64,000 nucleotides of DNA from the NCBI GenBank assembly GCA_951812925.1, contig OX638368.1:16803187-16867186 (forward strand). The letters run 5' to 3'. Made by a program: the position numbers and the translations under genes. Under the pieces are notes generated by a model. The model was not told the origin of the DNA. It worked only from the letters and a program-made list of their open reading frames with translations, and did no database searches. Every line of letters starts with the position of its first letter. Positions within the stretch are counted from its first letter, which is position 1. This document shows positions 13,916-22,761 of the stretch, piece by piece. The DNA is from Calliopum simillimum (lineage: Eukaryota; Arthropoda; Insecta; Diptera; Lauxaniidae).

Positions 13916-14676
13916 CTTGCAATTCCAATTGCATTCTCATCGCCTTGACTAATCTGATAGCTTGAACTTTTCTCATTTTGATTGTGGTTCTTTTCCTGCT
14001 GCTGGTGCTGTTGCAACTGTTGCTGCTGTTGTTGTGGTGGAACTTGCATTACTCTAGTTGGATACTGTTGCTGCTGTTGTTGCAGCATAAAATTTTCTTG
14101 CAACAATTGCGATGGCATCTGATGCTGTTGTGGTTGCTGATGTTGCTCTTGCAAAATGTTGCCGCAATTAAAAATTTGTTCCATTGTTGTAGAATTTGCC
14201 TCAGTATTACCAAAATATTCACAAATGCCATTACTATTACGTGGCCTTATCATTTCAGCTTGTGAATTTAAAATTTCATTTTCATTACTGCCTAAAATCA
14301 CAGACATAGGTTGCGTATTGGTGTTGCTAAGAATATTCGATTCTATTTCAGCACCAATCTCAAATTGGCTACCATTAGCTAAAAGATCAACTGTTGTAAA
14401 TATTTCTGATGGTGCTGTTGACACCGTAGATGACGATGGTGATGAAGCTGAAATTGTTGCAATGTTGTTATGCGTTGCTGCTGCTGCTGCCACAACCTGT
14501 TGCAATTGTTTAGTATTGTTCTTTCGTTTCGCCAAGTGACGGCACTCTTGTTTATGATTTGGCCAATCCATATGCTGATGACTTGTGGAGCAATAGTAGA
14601 TAGTCTTACATTTCGCACAGCGTAGCAGTTGAACTGTAGTGCCACAAGTAGCACACGATGGTTGCTGTTGATCCAT
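13916..14676 (-). CDS. Hph: HIF prolyl hydroxylase, N-terminal MYND exon (partial gene)
   Basis: The enzyme hydroxylates a proline of the hypoxia factor HIF-alpha (Sima in flies) using oxygen, 2-oxoglutarate and iron, marking it for VHL-dependent degradation. Only the N-terminal exon is in the window. Residues 8-45 form a MYND zinc finger with ligands C8, C11, C20, C23, C29, H33, H41 and C45. The C-x3-H spacing followed by HQ-x2-DW is the EGLN version of the finger, not the commoner all-cysteine SMYD type. A long Gln-, Asn- and Ser/Thr-rich linker follows, with several Q runs near its end. The start is ATG at 14676; an in-frame TTG upstream is not needed. The exon stops at a strong donor (GCAAG/GTATG) at 13916/13915 after 253 complete codons. 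A 5'-side acceptor (TTTGTAG) at 14703 implies an upstream 5' UTR exon. The catalytic exons must lie left of the window. Another MYND protein is the main alternative. Confidence 0.7.
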
Positions 14677-16385
14677 TCTAATATGTTTGTTGTTTACCAA
14701 AACTACAAATATTTAAGACATTACTTTAAATTGTTTTGAAAAATTGTTTGATATATTTAGTCATATAATGGTCAAAGTGGTCACAAGTCTTTTTTTTTAA
14801 GAATTGGTTTCCACGACTATTTAGTTCCCAAATTCTTTATAACCGAATAATACACAGGGTATTATTGTTAATATGCCCGGAAACTCCCTTCTCGATAATA
14901 TACTACCTCTCGAGTGGGGAAAAAAGGTATTCTTGTCAGAAAGGGAGTTTACATCCAAAAAATATATTCACGACTGCAAATGCTTGCTCTCAAGAAGGAG
15001 TTCATTCTCGAGCAGGGAGTTTCTAGGCTTATTTACGATAAGGCCCATAGAGGGCATGAAAACACATTCAAGCCTGTTCCGTAACCCGTGTGGTTTCAAT
15101 TACTTATTATTTAGGAGGCTTTTTCATGTGTTTTTTTTAACGTTTAGATCATGATATCTAGAAAACAATAAACAATAGAGCAGTTATACCACATTTGAAA
15201 TCAACGTAAAAAATTACATCGAAACACAAAAGAGCCGAACTTTTATGTTTGCTCCTGTGCTAGTGAGACCAAAATGAACAAATTCGGAAAAAACCAATTA
15301 AAAAAGAAGTGCTGTAAGGATTTTGAAATTTTTTTGTTGAAACATGTACATAAATATACGATGTTGAACAAAATCCCGTGTGTGTATAAAGACAAGTGAA
15401 AAAGAATTGCTTACTCTTTTTAAAATTTAGTACAAAAGCGCTTCCCTTCTTCCAATTCTACGTGCGTGTCCTTGATGCGCCCTTAGCAGTGCATTATCTC
15501 TTAAACTTAACCTTGACAAAGACCCGCGGTTAATTGTTGATTATTTTCTTGTTCTTGTACTGTCACACAACTATCTTAATGTTGTTGTATTGCAGTTTGA
15601 TGCAAACAGTTCAGCAATTAGGGTTAATTGTTGTTGCAATTTTTTTGCTTTAATCAAAGAAATGTGCAAGGGCGTTGGGGTAACAACTGCAGCTGTCGCC
15701 CCCCGAAATTTCAGACTTTTTTTTTTGTTTTTGTGGATTCGTTTTAATCACGTAGGCCGCCGCTCATAATCACGATTGTTGTTGTTTTCAATTCTTTTAT
15801 TGTTGTTGGGGACGCCGACGCTTTCGTTACCGTTGCTGTTGTTGTAATTGCGCAGCTCATATTGTGTATGTGCTGATGTAAATAAAAATAAAATTATGGG
15901 ATTTAGCCGTAATGTTGCTTTTTAATTTTTCTGTTTTGACCAAAACAATTTTTGTAATTCCCCCTTGCGTATTCTTTATGCGAAAAATAATCGAAAACGA
16001 TGAAAAAATAAATTCCACTCCGCAGCTGGTTCGTCTTCAATGACTTTCGAGTGCATCCGTGTCGAATTTCTTCAATTTTTCGCTATAAAATTTACAATAT
16101 TTGCACTTTGCGATATTTTGCTTTTATTGCACATTATTTTGGCAACAATTTAAACAAATAACATTTGATTTCAAAACTATTATTTATGATTTTCTTGCGA
16201 AAAAGTGAAAATACTTTCACAGAATTTGCAATTTTTCTAGTTGTAAAAATTTGACATTACCGACAGGGATGAAAGAAACGTCACATACAAGTTTGACAAG
16301 CTGAACGAGTCTCGCAGCATGACATCGTGCAGAGATGCCATCTCCATTGTTTATATAAAAGTTTTTGCAGGAATTAGTAATTATA
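14677..16385 (-). promoter_or_regulatory. Probable 5' UTR/promoter region of Hph
   Basis: The stretch from about 15440 to 15860 is clearly more GC-rich than its surroundings, with CpGs (GGGGACGCCGACGC, GTAGGCCGCCGCTC) and GTT/CAA trinucleotide runs typical of fly 5' leaders. It lies upstream of the Hph MYND exon on the minus strand. The 3' splice site at about 14703 fits a spliced leader. No TATA box or initiator can be assigned. Open frames at 14873-15154 have no motif. Confidence 0.35.
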
Positions 16386-16544
16386 GAGCCCGTCCACACG
16401 TACAGTCTTACTTCAAGACTTACCTGCGCAAACCTGTTTGTGCAGGTAAGTCTGAACGTGTCGATGGCAAAAGTCAAGTTTGTGCAGTCCAAAAGTGTGG
16501 CCTGTGCTTATTTTGCATTTCCAAAGATTTTTTGCACAAACTAA

Positions 16545-17419
16545 AGACCGCCTTATACTATCCCACAAAGTATTACAACGTGTCAGAAAAAAAGTGTGAT
16601 AGAATTTCATTATACAGTCAATTTTGTATTAGGGGTCTGCACAAGACGTCTTGTTTGCGTTTTAAGACATTTCGTTTCAAGATACGTTATATTTTGTACC
16701 TGCTTTTTATTTATCAAATGCTCTAGTTCAGTGTCGTGTGTAAATGTCTTGACAGAACTAGAATTTGATAGAAAATAAACAAATACTGTGCTAATTTGTC
16801 TTGTTTGATTTGTTTCAGTTATTTTAGTTGCATACTGTAGTAGTAGTGTACACTACTAAATGCTAATGGTGTGATAAAAGTAGTTTATCGCTCTCTTCTT
16901 GCGCCTCTTTTTTGTTTACGCTCTCTCTCTCTGTCTCAAAAATGTATGAAAGCTACTACAATTCTGCAAGTGTTACCATATCATACATTTTGTTGTGGTT
17001 TCTCTACTAGCACGTTTTACAGTGACCTGAAGTATTTGTTTTTATAAAATAGAGTTCACTGATGTATTTTTTAGAACCAAGTTTATTTTTCACACTGATA
17101 AAACAAGACAATGTAAATAGTGTCAAAATGAAATCAGTGTACACGATGATTTGAATCTTGAATTTTTTGGATCAAATGCATCAGTTCAGTGTAAAATGTG
17201 GGTGTAAAAAAAAGTACACTTTATTTCAAGATGTCTTGTGCAGACCCCTATTTTGTATTAATGTTTGGAGGAATGTCAAATTTCATGTTTAGACTGTCAA
17301 AAAAATCAAAACGCTTTTTCATTATATTATTTTTCTCTAGTTTAAACTATCACACATTGCCTGCAACATGTCAATTTGGACATGTCTTTATACTTTGTGG
17401 GATAGTGTGAAGCGGCCTT
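16545..17419. mobile_element. Middle element of the nest
   Basis: Ends reading AAGACCGCCTTATACTATCC at the left and, in reverse complement, AAGGCCGCTTCACACTATCC at the right, both followed by CACAAAGTAT, form terminal inverted repeats of about 30 bp. The element sits wholly inside the 16386-17745 element and contains the 16630-17250 element. Non-coding. Confidence 0.65.
16630..17250. mobile_element. Inner hAT-like element with 8-bp target duplication
   Basis: The terminal repeats TAGGGGTCTGCACAAGAC (left) and its exact reverse complement (right) bound 621 bp. TTTTGTAT flanks both sides directly (16622-16629 and 17251-17258), an 8-bp duplication of hAT type. The repeat ends in a small palindrome, ACAAGACGTCTTGT. 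A CT-dinucleotide run lies near 16920. No coding capacity is seen. Confidence 0.75.
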
Positions 17420-18012
17420 AAGCTTGCGCAGGTAAGTTGGAACGTGTGGACGGCGCACAAGCCACAGCTTCAATCTATAGCTTAAATTCAAATGCATTTG
17501 TATTGCATGTTATAGTTCTATCATGAAAATTATGCATTTTTTCATTGATGCATTTTGGAAAATATGCAAACAGTTCAGATGAAAACAAAATGTTTGCTAG
17601 ACGTCATGTTTCTATAAAATTTAGGTATACTGAAAACTGCACAGACTTGCCTGTGTCGTGTGGACGCGATGAAAAAAGTATATGCAAACTCTCTAACTTG
17701 CACGAACTAGGTTTGCGCAGGTGAGACTGTACGTGTGCACGGCTCTTAATGCAACTGATGCTCTAAATGCGACGTGAATTGCCTCAAAGGTAGGATTGAA
17801 CATTTAGCATGATAAGAGCATAAATTAATCACTTCATTAATCTCTGGTAGAAATAGTCTTTACTTTTGACCTTAGAGGAAACAAAAAAATGCTGGAAAAT
17901 ATTGGTTTAGTAACAAACCTTTATATTTGTTCTAATTCCTACACAAAAATAATTGCGAAGCATCAAAACAGTTTCAAGCTCTCCAAAAAAGTTAGGTCAT
18001 TATGTCAAAAGT

Positions 18013-18140
18013 AAAGTTCTGAACACATTCGATGCGAGCTGCGAATACATTTATTTGAATTTTCGTATCTTGTCTTCTTCTTTAAAAAAAATCGCAGGCA
18101 AAATAGAATCAGTTCTATCGCACTGCGAGAGCTTTTACAA
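18013..18140 (-). mobile_element. Inverted partial copy of the 18141 MITE family
   Basis: It begins with the same CTGAACACATTCG terminus as the adjacent element. It then carries, in reverse orientation, the interior block (CTTCTTTAAAAAAAATCG, GCACTGCGAGAGCTTTTA) that the full copy holds at about 18260-18330. It looks like a rearranged fragment abutting the full copy. Confidence 0.6.
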
Positions 18141-18588
18141 GTAAAGTGCTGAACACATTCGGTGCGAGCTGCGAGTGCGAGAGAAACCCGACCGAGATGG
18201 CACGATTTTCTCTATATGTTAGAGTAAGATATAAAATTGAGCTTTTATTAAACGTCATTTATAAAAGCTCTCGCAGTGCGATAGAATTGATTCTATTTTT
18301 CTGACGATTTTTAAAAAAAGAAGAACAAGACCAAACATAAAAATTTAAATTTATTATTTTCGATTTAATTTTTTAATTTCAGTTTGAAGTTTAAATAATT
18401 TTGAAAACAATTACGTTTTTTTTTTTCGTTTTTTGTTTTCATTTGTTTTCAATTTTCATAAAAAAAAAACTTTCTCGCAACGAGTTGATTGTGTTTTCAC
18501 GCACGAGAAAAAGGTCAAAAACTCGTTTGAACAAAAGCTATTTTCTCTCGCACTCGCAGCTCGCACCGAATGTGTTCAGGGCTTAACG
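18141..18588 (+). mobile_element. MITE family C, full copy
   Basis: Terminal inverted repeats of about 35 bp: CTGAACACATTCGGTGCGAG at the left and CTCGCACCGAATGTGTTCAG at the right, extending into GCTGCGAGTGCGAGAGAAA. The interior includes AAACGTCATTTATAAAAGC and long T-rich runs. A second copy lies at 38970-39382, so this is a repeated family. No coding capacity. Confidence 0.75.
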
Positions 18589-18972
18589 TTGGCACTGCTG
18601 CTCAATGAAGCTTGATTGTTCATCTTGCTCTAATAGAATGTTTCCACCGCAGTTTTAAAAGGTTATATGCACCCTGTTTTTGCAGAGCTTTATCTTAGTA
18701 TTTATGTGATAAACTTGTCGCAATGGCTGCAGATGCTACATAAAATGCGAAGAATTCATTATTTATATGTATTAAAAAAAAAATTCCACAAAATTAAACA
18801 AACTAAAATTTGTCCTAAATACACATACTACGAATTATAAGCGCAAGCTCTGAAAAACGAAAACTGGGTGAAATCGTGGCACAAATGCCTGTATTTTCCA
18901 TTTTAGTTTATTTGTTAAGAATTAATATAGAAAACAAAAATTAATTTCTAATTTGACAGTTGTTGTTCAGTT

Positions 18973-19012
18973 GTTGTTGTTGTAGGTACCAGCTGGTACC
19001 TACAACAACAAC
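18973..19012. repeat. Perfect 40-bp palindrome upstream of Enoph
   Basis: The 20 bases on each side of the centre (between 18992 and 18993) are exact reverse complements. The core is GGTACCAGCTGGTACC and the flanks are GTT/AAC trinucleotide runs. It sits about 300 bp upstream of the Enoph start codon. There is no spacer, so it could extrude as a cruciform. Confidence 0.85.
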
Positions 19013-19316
19013 GAAAATGAATTCAATGTCAAAAATTTAATGTCAAAAAAATAAATAAAGAAGGAAAGAGAGAAAAGACGAAAGAGACAAAAAAAACGCG
19101 ATAATGGTGCTAGAAACGCGATAGTGGTGCTTGGATTTTGTAAAATTTGACAACTAATATTTTGGCAGATAACATGTGTTATTTACTGATAAGAGAAACG
19201 TAAACATCATAATTTCTTCAGAAAGGTATTAATATTCAAATTTAGTTTTCTGCCATAAAAAAACGTGCGTTCGACTCATTCAGACAAGTTCAAAAGGTCA
19301 GGGAACTTGTTAAGAA

Positions 19317-22280
19317 ATGACTGAAATCAAAGCGAAGGTTGTGCTAATGGACATCGAAGGCACAACGACTTCGATAAGTTTTGTAAAGGTTAAATATTTT
19401 GTAGGTAAAATAATACATAATGCAATTAAATGAACTCCTAACAATTCCAGGATATACTCTTCCCTTATGCCAAGACGCATTCCAGCAGTTACTTGCAAAA
19501 CAATTGGGATCAACCGGCAACGAAAACATTGGTCCAAGAACTATGCAAATTGACAGAATACAAAGAGTTTATGGATAAGTTTATGGATACTTCAAATAGC
19601 GCCGAAAATGAGAAGGAACCAACAGTGGAACAAATTTCAAAATTTGTAAATTATTTAATTGATAAGGACCTTAAGCTAGCCCCGCTAAAAACACTACAAG
19701 GTTATGTCTGGGCAAAGGGATATGCTGATGGTAGCATAAAAGGACAGTAAGTTAAATAAAAGCAAATACTAAATAATATGGTAATATAGTTAAATTACAT
19801 ATTGAAGTGTCTATGACGATGTGCCTGACGCTTTGAAGAATTGGCAACAAATTGGCTTAAAACTTGCCATCTATTCAAGTGGAAGCGTTAAAGCACAGAA
19901 ATTACTTTTTAGACAAACAATACATGGCAACTTGTTGACGCACATTGAAAGCCATTTCGATACAGCTATTGGGCACAAGCAGGAAGCAATATCATATGCG
20001 AATATATCACGAGAACTTGGCGTTGCATGTAGCGATATTTTGTTCTTAACAGATATTGTAAAAGGTGAGATTATGTTCTTTATAGAATCATAAGCTATTC
20101 GATCGGGCTCTTATCTTCTAGAGGTCAATATCAAAAAAACACCTCAAAAATTTATTGAGCTATAACGTTTCAAATTGCAGTATATGAAACTCAACTTTGT
20201 CGATATCGACGATAAAAATCCTTTTCTTTAAAGAGGTTGATAAACAGCCTCATCATGAATAAACATTCTGCAGAGAGAAAAATTATAGAGAATATTTATT
20301 CATGATAAGGCCTATTTATATTTCCGATTTATTGGGTGTACAACTTAAAAACCGGAATTTGATGGTGGATGTCCGTACTAACAAATATCGTGAAAGCTCG
20401 AACTTTATATATATGTCATTTTGAAGGTACATTTGACAGCTGTCAAAATCAGTCAACAAAACAATTTTATCTTGTGTGCATCATTATTATTTTTCACGAT
20501 TAATAACTTCGAAAATTGGAGAAAAAGACAGCATTTGCGGGAGGTTCTGTTGGGTCATTTTTTTGCAAAGAAAACTGCTGTGGAAAGTCATAGTTTGCTT
20601 GTAGAAGTTTATGGGGACTATGCTCCAGCTGAATCAAGCTGTCGTGAGTGGTTTCGACGGTTTAAAAGTGGTGATTTTGATGTCGAAGGCAAAGAACGTC
20701 CTGGTCAGCCGAAAAAGTTTGAGGATGAAGAATTGGAGGCATTACTCGATCAAGATTCATGTCAAACGCAAGAAGAACTTGCAGAACCATTGGAAGTTGA
20801 TCGAGCAACAATTTCCAGATGTTTGAAGGCCTTGGGAATTTTTCAAAAGATGGGAAATTGGGTGCCATACAAGTTGAAGCCATGGGACGTCGAACGCCGA
20901 TTTTTGATGTCCACAATGCTGCTTGAACGCCACAAAAAGAAGGGTTTTTTGCATCGTTTTGTCACTGGCGATGAGAAGTGGATGCATTACGATAATCCCA
21001 AGCGCAAAATAGCGTATGTCAAGAAAGGTGAGGCCGGCCCATCACAGCCGAAGCCAAATATTTACGCTTCGAAGGTAATGCTCTGTATTTGGTGGGACCA
21101 GCTAGGTGTGATCCATTATGAGCTGTTGCCAGGTGGCCATACCATTAATGCTCAACTCTATCATCAACAATTGATCCGATTGAAGCAGAAAATCCAGGCA
21201 GAGCGGCCAACGTATGCGACCAGACACGAGTCAATCATTTTCCACCACGATAACGCTCGACCACATATTGCTGCTCCAGTCAAAAATTATCTGGAAAACA
21301 ACGAATGGGAAATTTTGCCTCACCCGCTTTATAGCCCAGACCTTGCACCATCTGACTACCATTTGTTTCGATCGATGCAGAATGCCCTATCAGGAATACG
21401 GTTCACTTAAGTTCAAGATATCGAAAATTGGCTCGATTCATTTTTGGCCGCCAAGCCGGCGCAATACTTTGAATAAAATATATAGTAACATTTTTCCACA
21501 ATAAAGCATCAAATTTCGCTAAAAAATTCCGGTTTTTAAGTTGTACACCCAATAATAATTGGCTTAAAATAAATTAAATTCATTACATATCTGTAGTGCC
21601 ACCAACTTTAACCAAAGAATTTATAAAAGGAAATGTCTATACGGGGCGTTCCGCGTACGCGAAAGCTCCTCTCTCTCTCTCAATTTACTCAATTAGCGTA
21701 CGCGAAATCCAGTGAAATTTTTTCCCCCGGGGAACTTGACTAATTTATGTACTGATCCGCGGCCGAAGGCCGCCGCGAAGCCGGTGTCGGATTTTTGGGA
21801 GTTTTAAATCCTGAGCTGCGGCCGCAGGCCGCCCACTTACCCCTACTTTTATGTAAAATTACTGTTGTAACGAAAATGCGTCCCGGGGGAAAAAACTTCA
21901 CTGGATTTCGCGTACGCTAATTGAGTAAATTGAGAGAGAGAGAGGAGCTTTCGCGTACGCGGAACGCCCCGTATAGACAGACTCTTTATAAAATGTACCC
22001 AAAGTCATATTTCCAACTATACAGTAAACTTTGGTCCGTTAAGATAAGAGGCCTTTGGAACATCACATTTATGTATATTCAGAAACTCCAAATCAATCAG
22101 AGTAAAAAGGACATTTTATTAATTTAAACTTTTTTTTTTGCAGAAGCTGAAGCCGCACGAGCTACAGGTTTACATACAGTTATTTTAAATAGACCGGGAA
22201 ACGCACCACTTAGCGACGAAGAGCAAAATGAATTTTTAGTTATTGACGATTTTAATGCCTTACAAATGCAGATAAAGTAG
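19317..22280 (+). CDS. Enoph: Enolase-phosphatase E1 (methionine salvage)
   Basis: This bifunctional HAD-superfamily enzyme enolises and then dephosphorylates diketo-methylthiopentyl phosphate to acireductone in the methionine salvage pathway; the family is Mg-dependent. The coding exons are 19317-19388, 19451-19746, 19808-20064 and 22144-22280, phases in register, giving 253 residues, the family's usual length. HAD motifs are visible: the nucleophile loop at D12-I-E-G-T, motif II YSSGS at 145-149, the motif III lysine K180 in GHK, and LFLTD at 201-205 followed by EAEAAR. VKDILFPYA, at the first splice junction, is also typical. Donors include AAAG/GTTAAA, ACA/GTAAGT and AAAAG/GTGAG. Intron 3 is 2.1 kb because it carries a mariner and a foldback element; removing it restores an uninterrupted frame, so the gene looks functional. 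Confidence 0.93.
20332..21552 (+). mobile_element. Mariner transposon in Enoph intron 3
   Basis: Terminal inverted repeats starting TTGGGTGTACAACTTAAAAA match exactly at both ends for about 29 bp and are flanked by a TA duplication (20330-20331 and 21553-21554). At 1221 bp it is slightly shorter than full-length mariners. It is inserted in the same orientation as the host gene. The nearly identical termini suggest a recent insertion. Confidence 0.92.
20421..21476 (+). pseudogene. Mariner transposase, defective
   Basis: The frame reads nearly the whole mariner transposase: helix-turn-helix region (SCREWFRRFKSGDFDV), the WVPYKL linker where relatives have WVPHEL, then the catalytic blocks VTGDEKW, HHDNARPH and SPDLAPSDYH with the D34D spacing of true mariners. 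Three defects are visible. No ATG precedes the conserved N-terminus (the region near NFENWRKRQ lacks one). An in-frame TAA at 21408 follows GIRFT. After it the frame resumes (VQDIENWLDSFLAAK) but the expected tail is missing, as if about 75 bp were deleted near 21465. It should not make active transposase. Confidence 0.88.
21629..21984. mobile_element. Foldback/MULE-like element with long inverted repeats
   Basis: About 95-bp terminal inverted repeats (GTCTATACGGGGCGTTCCGC at the left, mirrored at the right) include a CT/GA microsatellite and GCGTACGCG palindromes. They enclose a GC-rich core with two related hairpin modules (GCGGCCGAAGGCCGCC and GCGGCCGCAGGCCGCC). TTTATAAAA occurs 5 bp outside each arm (21620-21628 and 21985-21993), which would be a 9-bp target duplication of Mutator type if the element includes those 5 bp. 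No coding capacity. Base composition is very unlike the host intron. Confidence 0.7.
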
Positions 22281-22761
22281 TTTCAAAAAATAATAGCATT
22301 TAATAACTTAAAAGACTAATAATATGCATACATATCTGTGGACTTTTCACAAAACAATCTAACTCGAGATAAGACAATTTTCCAGGTTTTTAGTCATACA
22401 TAGAAATACGCTTCTTTCGGTGTAATCGTCATGTCTCTACGATTTTTAGGTCCAGATATATAACGGTCCGATGATTCATGCATGATTTAAATTTGTCGCC
22501 ATTTGTGCAGCAAAGTATTGCCAACCAAAAAAAAGAAAACAGTTTGACAGCTGACAGATTAGGGTAAGTAAAAATTCATTGCATGAGTAGACCTAATGCA
22601 GCATCGACGGATTTCAGCCATATTATTGAGATGCAGTTTTTTAGCTCTCCTGAAAACTGGCCAATTTCAAGTTAGGTTGTTTTGTCAAATTGTCGCAGAT
22701 ATGTCTTTTATAAATATTATTAATTAAAATAACAAAATTTTGTACTTTTTACATGTGCCAT

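Larger units (their letters stand above)
16386..17745. mobile_element. Outer element of a three-level nest
   Basis: The left end GAGCCCGTCCACACGTACAG and the right end, in reverse complement GAGCCGTGCACACGTACAG, are near-identical terminal inverted repeats. Both continue into CCTGCGCAAACCT. Subterminal copies of the GCGCAGGTAAG motif occur at about 16440 and 17425. The GAGC...CACAC terminus resembles that of the Harbinger-derived element at 39640. The flanking triplets (ATA left, TTA right) are not an exact duplication. No transposase is visible. Confidence 0.65.

Noticed and set aside
13978..14539. Plus-strand open frames of 95 and 127 codons
   Set aside because: Antisense to the Gln-rich Hph exon. 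The Leu runs are the complement of CAG/CAA codons.
14873..15154. 93-codon open frame upstream of Hph
   Set aside because: It shares blocks with dispersed repeat-like sequence near 13600 and 20280 and has no domain.
16319..16726. 135-codon plus-strand open frame
   Set aside because: It crosses the boundaries of all three nested transposons, so it cannot be an old gene.
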